Below, one piece after another: positions 15,601 to 21,619 of a stretch of DNA of 21,619 nt. The position numbers and the translations under genes were made by a program. The stretch lies in contig JAGWUU010000013.1 of NCBI GenBank assembly GCA_028868335.1, positions 1 to 21,619 of the forward strand, written 5' to 3'. The stretch comes from Sphingomonadales bacterium (GTDB lineage: Bacteria > Pseudomonadota > Alphaproteobacteria > Sphingomonadales > Sphingomonadaceae). Below the pieces are notes generated by a model. That model saw only the letters and a list, made by a program, of their open reading frames with translations, had not been told where the DNA came from and did no database searches. Position 1 is the stretch's first letter, and each line of letters begins with the position of its first letter.

Positions 15601-16584
15601 TCAGCTCTTGTTGTGATGCTCGCCCGAAACCCAGCGGACCGTGCCCGAGCTGGCGCGCATCACCACCGATTGGGTGGTGATCAGCCCGCCCTTCATCCGC
15701 TTGACACCCTTGAGCAGCGACCCGTCGGTAACGCCGGTCGCGGCGAAGATGCAGTCGCCCTTGGCCAGTTCGTCGCGCGTGTAGATCTTGTTGAGGTCGA
15801 CGATGCCCCACTTGCGCGCACGCGCCTTCTCGTCGTCGTTGCGGAATACCAGGCGGCCGTTGAACTGGCCACCGACGCAGCGCAGCGCCGCCGCGGCCAG
15901 AACGCCTTCGGGAGCACCGCCCTGCCCCATGTAGATGTCGATCGTCGTTTCCGGGTTGGTCACGGCGATCACCCCGGCAACGTCGCCGTCACCGATCAGC
16001 ACCACGCCGCAGCCCAGGGCGCGCAGTTCGGCGATGAGGCTGGCATGGCGCGGCCGGTCGAGCACGCAGACGATGATCTCGTTCGGCGCAACGCCCTTCG
16101 CCGCGGCGACCGCCTTGACGTTCTCCGCCGGGCTCTTGGCAAGGTCGATGATCCCCTCGGGATAGCCGGGCCCGACCGCCAGCTTGTCCATATAGACGTC
16201 GGGCGCGTTGAGCAGGTTGCCTTCCTCGGCCACGGCCAGCACGGCCAGCGCATTGGGACCCGCCTTGGCGGTGATCGTCGTGCCTTCAAGCGGATCGAGC
16301 GCGATGTCGATCTTCGGGCCAACGCCCTGCGCCGAACCGACCTTCTCGCCGATGTAGAGCATCGGCGCCTCGTCCCGCTCACCCTCGCCGATCACCACGG
16401 TGCCGTCCATCGCCAGTTCGTTGAGCGCGGCGCGCATCGCCTCGACCGCGGCGGCATCGGCCGCCTTTTCGTCACCGCGACCGATCAGCTTCGATGCGCC
16501 GATCGCCGCCGCTTCGGTGACGCGAACCATCTCAAGCACGAGGACGCGATCGAGTACCGTGGAAACGGGGGTAGGAGTGGTCAT
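15601..16584 (-). CDS. glpX: Class II fructose-1,6-bisphosphatase GlpX
   Basis: Hydrolyses fructose-1,6-bisphosphate to fructose-6-phosphate in gluconeogenesis (cytoplasm, Mg/Mn dependent). The 327-residue protein shows the class II motifs GEGERDEAPM at 66-75, D97-P-L-E-G-T102 and the GGAPEGVLAA stretch. Length is close to the E. coli GlpX. It has 93 bases to the prs start downstream. In other alphaproteobacteria the hom gene often lies directly beside glpX; here a plus-strand gene sits between them. No clear promoter boxes are visible upstream. Confidence 0.96.
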   Translation of the reverse strand: MTTPTPVSTVLDRVLVLEMVRVTEAAAIGASKLIGRGDEKAADAAAVEAMRAALNELAMDGTVVIGEGERDEAPMLYIGEKVGSAQGVGPKIDIALDPLEGTTITAKAGPNALAVLAVAEEGNLLNAPDVYMDKLAVGPGYPEGIIDLAKSPAENVKAVAAAKGVAPNEIIVCVLDRPRHASLIAELRALGCGVVLIGDGDVAGVIAVTNPETTIDIYMGQGGAPEGVLAAAALRCVGGQFNGRLVFRNDDEKARARKWGIVDLNKIYTRDELAKGDCIFAATGVTDGSLLKGVKRMKGGLITTQSVVMRASSGTVRWVSGEHHNKS

Positions 16585-16728
16585 CGGGGGCGGGCGTCCT
16601 TCATGCGTTGCATACCTATGTAGCCCCGCCGCTTAGACAGCCGCGCGCGCCTTGTCGAGTGCTGGCATTCATCGGCCATTCAGCGCGTGTGGCCCTGTCT
16701 TGGCCAAGGCTTCGACGGGGTGGTTCGC

Positions 16729-17172
16729 GTGACCTTTCGAACAGGTGCAGGTCCGCTCGCCGCGCTTTGTGTACTCATGTCCGTGCAGGCCATGGCCCAG
16801 ACCGATCAGTCACCCGACGATCGCGTTGCGGAGGTGTTGGCCCGCGCGCACGACACCTATGGAGCGGTCGAGCCGCGCAAGACCTGCAATGGTGGCAGCG
16901 ATGATGAGATCGTGGTCTGCGCCCAGACCGACAGCAGCAAGTACCGGGTCCCCTCGACCATCGACAGCGACCCTGGTTCGCGCGCAGCCCTGCGCACCGG
17001 CATGCCGAGCCCGCCGCAGCTCGACCGGGGATCGTGCAAGGGTCAGCCCGGCTGCGTCACGGGCGGCTGGGCGCCGCCGCCGATCTACTACATCAATCTC
17101 AAGGCCCTGCCGGAAGCGCCGGAGGGGTCGGAAGCGGATCAGGTCGCCAAAGGCGAGAAGGCCAGCCGCTGA
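16729..17172 (+). CDS. Small secreted protein of unknown function
   Basis: Not recognised by name; about 147 residues from the GTG at 16729, with a signal peptide MTFRTGAGPLAALCVLMSVQAMA and a likely cleavage before Q-T-D. The mature protein has four cysteines: K-T-C-N, V-V-C-A, S-C-K and G-C-V. A DEIVVCA motif (in the family style DEIVVCG) is shared with small periplasmic proteins of sphingomonads, to my memory. No enzyme motif is seen. GGGGTGG lies 5 bases upstream, which decides this start; other GTG codons in frame at 16687 and 16720 are possible. It is on the opposite strand to glpX and hom and its stop is 9 bases from the hom stop. Confidence 0.75.
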   Translation: MTFRTGAGPLAALCVLMSVQAMAQTDQSPDDRVAEVLARAHDTYGAVEPRKTCNGGSDDEIVVCAQTDSSKYRVPSTIDSDPGSRAALRTGMPSPPQLDRGSCKGQPGCVTGGWAPPPIYYINLKALPEAPEGSEADQVAKGEKASR

Positions 17173-17181
17173 GCGCCGGGG

Positions 17182-18498
17182 TCAGTCGCCGAGGATGTGC
17201 ATGACCAGCGGCGGTTCGCTCAGGCTGTCGGAACCGCTGAGCAGGCGGACCGCTTCGCCCACCGCACTTTCCGGCCCTTCGTGCGTGACCATTGCCACCA
17301 TCACCGCACTTTCGTCGGTCGCGCGACCCTTCTGGATCAGGCTCTCGATCGAAACTCCGGCATCGCGGAAGGCGGCGGTGATTTCGGCCAGTACGCCGGG
17401 GCGATCGGCAACCATCAACCGCACATAGGACCGGCCGGTGCGATGCCCGGCATCGGCGCGCGGCATTGCCTCTAGCTCGGCCACCGGGACCGAAAACGGC
17501 GCGGCGATTTCGCCCCGGGCGATGTCGATCAGATCGGCGACCACCGCGCTCGCGGTCGGCCCGTCGCCTGCACCGGCGCCCTGGAACAGCAGCCGACCGG
17601 AGAAATTGCCCTCCGCCACCACCGCGTTGGTCGCGCCATCGACATGGGCGAGCGGGTGATCGAACGGCACGAGATGCGGCTGAACCCGCTGGAACAGCAC
17701 CTTGCCTTGCGGCGTCGCAACGGTTTCGGCCGTTCCGATCAGGCGGATGACATAGCCCAGCGCATCGGCCTGGGCGATGTCGGCAGCGCGCAGCCGGGTG
17801 ATCCCGGCAGTATCGACGCCAGGAAAATCAAGCTCCCCGCCAAACGAGATCGCCGCCAGGATCGACAGCTTGTGCGCCGCATCGGTGCCCTCGACGTCGA
17901 AGGCCGGATCGGCCTCGGCATAGCCCTTGGCCTGGGCCTCGGCGAGGACATCGGCGAAGTCACGCCCGGTGTCCTCCATCGTCGAGAGGATGTAGTTGCA
18001 GGTGCCGTTGAGGATGCCGTAAACCCGCTCGATCTCGTTGGCCGCCGCGCCTTCGCGCAGCCCCTTGATCACCGGGATCCCGCCCGCCACCGCGGCTTCG
18101 AACTTGAGCGCGACCTTGGCCGCCTCGGCCTTGCCGGCCAGCTCCAGCCCGTGATGCGCGATCATCGCCTTGTTGGCGGTCACCAGCGCCTTGCCTGCCT
18201 CGATCGTGGTGCGCGCGCAGGCGAGGGCCGGGCCGTCCGACCCGCCGACCAGCTCGACCACGACGTCAACATCGTCACGCTCGCCCATGATCACCATGTC
18301 GTCTTCCCACTGGTAGGACGAAAGATCGACGCCGCGATCCTTGCTGCGATCGCGCGCGCCGACCACGGTGATCTGGATCGGCCGTCCGGCGCGGCGGGCG
18401 ATCAGGGCGGAATTGGCCTCGACCAGGCGAATGACGCCCGCGCCCACCGTGCCGAGACCGGCAAGGGCGATGCGCAACGGTTTGGACGGCTCGGCCAT
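17182..18498 (-). CDS. hom: Homoserine dehydrogenase
   Basis: Reduces aspartate semialdehyde to homoserine with NAD(P)H, the branch to threonine and methionine. The 438-residue protein has an N-terminal nucleotide-binding motif GLGTVGAGV (14-22), the GILNGTCNYILSTM motif (161-174), GYAEADPAFDVEGTDAAHK (192-210) with the catalytic lysine at its end, and a C-terminal ACT domain (about 358-430), which should bind threonine for feedback inhibition. I chose the ATG at 18498, with AGGGGAA 4 bases before it; a longer frame to 18552 lacks such a site. It is one of the last genes of a minus-strand run; an unknown secreted protein is 129 bases upstream. Confidence 0.96.
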   Translation of the reverse strand: MAEPSKPLRIALAGLGTVGAGVIRLVEANSALIARRAGRPIQITVVGARDRSKDRGVDLSSYQWEDDMVIMGERDDVDVVVELVGGSDGPALACARTTIEAGKALVTANKAMIAHHGLELAGKAEAAKVALKFEAAVAGGIPVIKGLREGAAANEIERVYGILNGTCNYILSTMEDTGRDFADVLAEAQAKGYAEADPAFDVEGTDAAHKLSILAAISFGGELDFPGVDTAGITRLRAADIAQADALGYVIRLIGTAETVATPQGKVLFQRVQPHLVPFDHPLAHVDGATNAVVAEGNFSGRLLFQGAGAGDGPTASAVVADLIDIARGEIAAPFSVPVAELEAMPRADAGHRTGRSYVRLMVADRPGVLAEITAAFRDAGVSIESLIQKGRATDESAVMVAMVTHEGPESAVGEAVRLLSGSDSLSEPPLVMHILGD

Positions 18499-18627
18499 GG
18501 ATTCCCCTTTTCGCGATGGCGCGCCCTTAGGCAGACGGCGGGTTTGCAGCAAGCCCGAATGAAACCGCCGCTCCCGCCCGCGTGCTGGCGCGCGTGATGG
18601 CCAGCGCAGCGATATGCCTGCGTGACG

Positions 18628-19491
18628 CTATGGGCGCGTCCGTTCGCAGGGGCCGAGCCGCTCCATTGCGCTGCGGTAGTCGAGCGCGGCGGCTGCCCGG
18701 TCGGCCGTGGCATCGGCAATGTTGGCGGCCACGGGAAGCTGGCCCGGCAGGAAGCAGGCGAGGCGATACCACGCAAGGGTGTCGCGGGCGGGGAGTCCAC
18801 CCCCTTCACCGACCAGTTCGGAAAACGATGCGCCGAAACGCGGCTCGCTCCCCGATGCCCGCGATACCGTCAGGGCTGCGGGCTCGCCATTGGCGGTGTT
18901 GAGGAATACCTGTGTTTCGCCCGCGCCCGCAAGATTACCGGGAACGTACAGCGCTTCGCGGACCCCAGTGACTTTCTGGGGGGCGTCCTTGGCGTAGAGT
19001 TCGGCCAGAATCCCCCTGATCCGCGCCTCGATCGGCGCGTCCCACAGCAGTTGGGCATCCGGCGCCACGAGCTGCAGTTCGGCGGGGCGTCCCGCCACGG
19101 GCCGCGCGAACAGCACCACGCTCTTCTTCTTGAGCGCGGGCAGCTTGCCCTTGGGATCAAGCCTGAGATCAACGAGATAGGTAAGCGCCTCGCCCAGGGC
19201 GCGGTTGCCGGCGATCAACGCCTCGGTCCGCGCCTCGACATAGGCGCGGGCCCAGCCGGGCCGCACGCCCTGTGCGCGCTCCGGCTCGAGCGCGATGACC
19301 TTGCGCACCTGGGCGCGGATCACCAGCGGCGTCGAATCCGCCAGATCGGCAAGGTCGGCATAGCTCGCCACGGGAGGAGGAGGGGCCGGGGCATGGCGCG
19401 AATCAGCCGCGGTGGCAGGGGCGGCAACCGCCCCGGATGCGACCGCAGCAGCCATCAGGATTAGTGAAAACGACAATCGATAATTACTCAT
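18628..19491 (-). CDS. Secreted protein of unknown function, sphingomonad-type
   Basis: I do not recognise a family. 287 residues from the ATG at 19491, which is preceded by CGGAGGC; a second ATG just before (19494) lies too close to it. A signal peptide (RLSFSLILMAAAVASGAVAA) with probable cleavage after APATA gives a periplasmic protein, starting with a Pro-rich linker. The mature part has regular charged and hydrophobic stretches (VRKVIALEPERAQGV; AYVEARTEALIAG; VDLRLDPKGKLPALKKKSVVLFARPV), a likely alpha/beta fold. The only cysteines are near the end, YRLACFLPG and LGPCERTRP, possibly a disulfide. Gene neighbourhood: upstream of hom, divergent from tonB. Confidence 0.75.
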   Translation of the reverse strand: MSNYRLSFSLILMAAAVASGAVAAPATAADSRHAPAPPPPVASYADLADLADSTPLVIRAQVRKVIALEPERAQGVRPGWARAYVEARTEALIAGNRALGEALTYLVDLRLDPKGKLPALKKKSVVLFARPVAGRPAELQLVAPDAQLLWDAPIEARIRGILAELYAKDAPQKVTGVREALYVPGNLAGAGETQVFLNTANGEPAALTVSRASGSEPRFGASFSELVGEGGGLPARDTLAWYRLACFLPGQLPVAANIADATADRAAAALDYRSAMERLGPCERTRP

Positions 19492-19829
19492 CATGCCTCC
19501 GGGTAGGCCGTTTGCCTGGCACATCCGGACACAAAGTTGCCGGATTCGGCGGGATTCCACTTCGGTTTGACCGTAGCACAAGTGAATTCGGCGTTAATGG
19601 ATAAAGCGTTGCGCAGGCGCTTCCTCGCCGTTAAAGCACGCGGAAGGCCGGGCCAAATAAGAAGCATGGCCCGCGATCTGGTTCAGCCGGCGCATCGGGA
19701 GCGGGCTGGGTCCCCGGATTGACCAACAGGGTGGAAAAATAAAAATTTGGGCGTGTGATGCCGTTCTGCGGACTTGCACGTCGGGTCCGGGTTTCGACCC
19801 GGTGGGATTGTTAGGAGTGATCCGTCTGA
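19492..19829. other. Intergenic region between the secreted protein gene and tonB (divergent)
   Basis: About 338 bases with no convincing gene. It should hold the promoters of both divergent genes. On the plus side an unusually AT-rich patch (GTGGAAAAATAAAAATTT, 19731-19748), preceded by TTGACC at 19719-19724, suggests a tonB promoter, but spacing to a TAAAAA box is about 15. A hairpin lies at 19787-19802. No Fur-box-like sequence is seen. Confidence 0.45.
19787..19802 (+). promoter_or_regulatory. Hairpin in the tonB leader
   Basis: CCGGGT-TTCG-ACCCGG: a 6-bp stem (19787-19792 with 19797-19802) and a TTCG loop, ending 10 bases before the AGGAG ribosome binding site (19813-19817) of tonB. A stable UUCG-type tetraloop in the leader could stabilise the mRNA. 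There is no T-run directly after it. Confidence 0.35.
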
Positions 19830-20483
19830 ATGGCTTACGCTGACCAAGAAATGAGCGGCAATAAAATTGCCGCCTTTGTCGTCGTCGCCCTGATCCACCT
19901 GGTTGTCGGCTATGCGCTGATAACCGGCCTCGCTTACGAGGGCTTTAAGCAGGTCATGAAAAAGGTGACGACTGTCGACATCAAGAAGGACGAGCCGAAG
20001 AAAGAGCCGCCGCCGCCGCCGAAGAAGGTAGCCGCGCCGCCGATCGTCGCGCCGCCTGTGAAGATCAACGTCAACGTGGCTCCGCCGCCGATCACGGTGG
20101 TTACCACGCCGCCGCCGGTGGCTCCGGTGGTTCCGGTGATCGCGCCGCCGGCGCCGGTTCCCGCGCCCCCGCCGCCGAGGATCCAGCCCAAAAGCCCGAC
20201 CCCCAAGGGTCAGCCGGGCAACTGGGCGAACTCGAACGACTATCCTTCGGGCCCGCTGCGCCGGAACGAGGAAGGCGTGACCCGCTTCCGCGTCTCGGTT
20301 GGGCCGGACGGCAGGGTCGCCAGCTGTGAAGTGACCGGGTCGAGCGGATCGAGCGAACTCGATTCGACCACCTGCTCGCTGATCAGCCGTCGCGGCCGTT
20401 TCAATCCGGCGACTGATGGTGAGGGCAACGCGGTTTCCGGTTCCTGGACCAGTTCGGTTCGCTGGCAGATTCCGAAGGATTGA
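19830..20483 (+). CDS. tonB: TonB energy-transduction protein
   Basis: Spans the periplasm and couples the ExbB/ExbD proton current to outer-membrane receptors. The 217-residue protein has one N-terminal membrane helix (12-34) with the conserved histidine H23, a long Pro/Lys-rich spacer (about 55-118), and a C-terminal TonB domain (about 132-217). The C-terminal domain contains C166 and C182, which could form a disulfide; E. coli TonB has none in this domain. AGGAG lies 12 bases before the ATG. It is followed by exbB 83 bases later and exbD further on, in the same direction. Confidence 0.94.
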   Translation: MAYADQEMSGNKIAAFVVVALIHLVVGYALITGLAYEGFKQVMKKVTTVDIKKDEPKKEPPPPPKKVAAPPIVAPPVKINVNVAPPPITVVTTPPPVAPVVPVIAPPAPVPAPPPPRIQPKSPTPKGQPGNWANSNDYPSGPLRRNEEGVTRFRVSVGPDGRVASCEVTGSSGSSELDSTTCSLISRRGRFNPATDGEGNAVSGSWTSSVRWQIPKD

Positions 20484-20530
20484 TTTGACGGTGCGGCCCA
20501 ATCGGGACCGTTTCCCTGGTTTTTCGTTTT
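20484..20530 (+). terminator. Weak terminator or attenuator between tonB and exbB
   Basis: A hairpin, ACGGT...CCC-AATC-GGG-ACCGT (20488-20511, with an internal bulge GCGG), is followed after 8 bases by GGTTTTTCGTTTTTG. The stem-to-T spacing is longer than usual, so termination may be partial. The TGATTATAGA that follows could be a -10 box for a separate exbB promoter. Confidence 0.3.
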
Positions 20531-20566
20531 TGATTATAGACCTATTTCTCTTGAGAGGATTTTCGC

Positions 20567-21340
20567 ATGGTTTTTGAACTTCTCACCGCTGCCGCCAACG
20601 CGGCCCCGCAGAACAAGTTCGGCTTCTCCGAAATGATGTTCCCGGATGGCAAGCCCAACTGGATCGCGCTGATCGTGGCCGCCATTCTGGCGATCATGTC
20701 GTTCGGTTCGTTCTTCATCCTGTTCACCAAGTGGGCCGAACAGTCGAAGATCCTCAAGCAGTACCGCGACCTGCGCGGCAGCTTCTGGCGCGCGCCCACC
20801 CTCAAGGACGGCGCCGCCAAGCTTGATAAGAACAGCGCCTGGCGCCAGATCGTCGATGACGGTCTGTCGGCCGAGGAAGCCCACGGCAAGATGGCCGACG
20901 CCATGGAAGCCCATGACTGGCTGCATGGCTCGCTGGCCCGTTCGGAAGCCTCGATCAACGCCCGCCTCGCCGGTGGTCTGCCCTTCCTCGCCACCGTCGG
21001 CGCGACCTCGCCGTTCATCGGCCTGTTCGGCACCGTCGTCGGCATCTACCGCGCCCTGATCGCGATCGGCATCGCCGGTTCGGCCTCGATCGACAAGGTC
21101 GCGGGCCCGGTCGGTGAAGCGCTGATCATGACCGCCATCGGTCTGCTCGTCGCGGTTCCCGCGGTTCTGGCCTACAACTACCTGCAGGCCCGCAACAAGC
21201 GCATCGCCGAACTGCTTCAGGGCTTCACCACCGACGTGCTGGCCTACATCAACTCGAAGGGTGCGGTTCGTCCGGCCGTGACGGCTGCTCCGGCTGCCGC
21301 CAAGCCTGCTGCGGCCCCTGCCCCGGCTGCCAAGTCGTAA
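20567..21340 (+). CDS. exbB: ExbB proton channel subunit
   Basis: MotA/TolQ/ExbB-family subunit of the TonB motor. 257 residues with three hydrophobic segments: about 31-53, 138-165 and 183-205. Between the first and second is a cytoplasmic domain rich in Ala, Lys and Glu. The helix pair carries the family features LPFLATVGATSPFIGLFGTVVGIY (138-161) and GPVGEALIMTAIGLLVAVPAV (180-200). The tail after 233 is Ala/Pro-rich. Ribosome binding site GAGAGGA upstream. Next: exbD 118 bases later. Confidence 0.95.
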   Translation: MVFELLTAAANAAPQNKFGFSEMMFPDGKPNWIALIVAAILAIMSFGSFFILFTKWAEQSKILKQYRDLRGSFWRAPTLKDGAAKLDKNSAWRQIVDDGLSAEEAHGKMADAMEAHDWLHGSLARSEASINARLAGGLPFLATVGATSPFIGLFGTVVGIYRALIAIGIAGSASIDKVAGPVGEALIMTAIGLLVAVPAVLAYNYLQARNKRIAELLQGFTTDVLAYINSKGAVRPAVTAAPAAAKPAAAPAPAAKS

Positions 21341-21395
21341 GTCGCCGTCCGCGGTGTCGGCGGGATTGCCCGTCCGGCACGGCGGTCAGGTCCGG

Positions 21396-21424
21396 CCGAG
21401 CGGTTGCCAGGCGCAACCGTTCGG
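21396..21424 (+). promoter_or_regulatory. Strong hairpin between exbB and exbD
   Basis: A 12-bp stem with one G-T wobble (21396-21407 pairs with 21413-21424) and a 5-base loop (21408-21412). It can be extended by a further 5 bp across a 5-base bulge (TCCGG at 21391-21395 with CCGGA at 21430-21434). There is no T-run, so it is not a normal terminator; it may protect the exbB message or set the exbB:exbD ratio. Confidence 0.55.
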
Positions 21425-21458
21425 ACCAACCGGAAATTACAAGGATAGGATGTAACTC

Positions 21459-21619
21459 ATGGCGATGGCAGTTGGCGGCGCCGGCGGCGACGAAAGGCCG
21501 ATGTCGGACATCAACACCACTCCCCTCGTGGACGTGATGCTGGTGCTTCTGATCATCTTCCTCATCGCGGTTCCGGTCGCGATCCAGACGATCCAGAAGC
21601 TCAAGATTCCGATCATGGT
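21459..21619 (+). CDS. exbD: ExbD biopolymer transport protein (partial, runs off the window)
   Basis: The first 53 codons of ExbD, the third subunit of the TonB motor. After a short Gly-rich start come MSDINTTPLVDVMLVLLIIF and a membrane helix. The proton-path aspartate is D25, the same position as in E. coli ExbD. The start ATG at 21459 has AAGGATAGGA upstream. The rest of the periplasmic domain is outside the window; sphingomonads often have a second exbD gene next. Confidence 0.92.
   Translation, partial: MAMAVGGAGGDERPMSDINTTPLVDVMLVLLIIFLIAVPVAIQTIQKLKIPIM

Noticed and set aside
19683..20501. Minus-strand Arg/His-rich frame over tonB
   Set aside because: It mirrors the Pro/Lys codons of the TonB spacer; no domain and no start site.

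Overview
The window looks like chromosomal DNA of a GC-rich alphaproteobacterium, most probably of the order Sphingomonadales (Novosphingobium, Sphingobium or Sphingomonas type). The reasons are the high GC content, the tonB-exbB-exbD layout, a large TonB-dependent receptor, a Gly-rich tandem cold-shock protein, an argD-argF-hslO operon, and several small secreted proteins with sphingomonad-like features. This assignment is inferred from gene content and protein style; no database search was possible. There are no insertion sequences, prophage genes, CRISPR arrays or rRNA/tRNA genes that I can support. Nearly all of it is core genome with a few accessory genes.

Layout. Positions 1-66 are the tail of an OmpA-like protein with its terminator, followed by a lipoprotein Cu/Zn superoxide dismutase (sodC, +). 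It converges on a minus-strand block that reads, in transcription order, argD, argF, hslO, a DUF3617-like secreted protein, queC and a Spinster-like MFS transporter (6566 down to 672). argD-argF-hslO overlap by 4 bases each and are translationally coupled. Upstream lies a tandem cold-shock-domain protein with a glycine/arginine-rich N-terminus (minus). From 7783 the plus strand carries a compact three-gene unit (DUF442-type sulfurtransferase/phosphatase-like protein, a small membrane-anchored protein of unknown function, a fatty acid hydroxylase/sterol desaturase family enzyme), then a GMC-family flavin oxidoreductase. The latter converges on a TonB-dependent receptor, with a terminator hairpin between them.

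From 13790 to 19491 the minus strand carries (transcription order) an unknown secreted protein, hom, glpX, and the coupled pair prs-hisN, followed by the TonB receptor. One small secreted protein of unknown function (16729-17172, +) lies between hom and glpX on the opposite strand. The window ends with tonB, exbB and the start of exbD on the plus strand, the energy-coupling machinery for outer-membrane receptors such as the one at 11223-13610.

Functional picture: housekeeping biosynthesis (arginine, histidine, threonine/methionine branch, PRPP, queuosine, gluconeogenesis), periplasmic oxidative protection (SodC in the periplasm, Hsp33 in the cytoplasm) and outer-membrane uptake. No clear new system is apparent. 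The best leads are the unknown membrane protein in the DUF442/hydroxylase unit, a repeated 7-mer upstream of the TonB receptor, a palindrome before the GMC oxidoreductase, and the hairpin between exbB and exbD.
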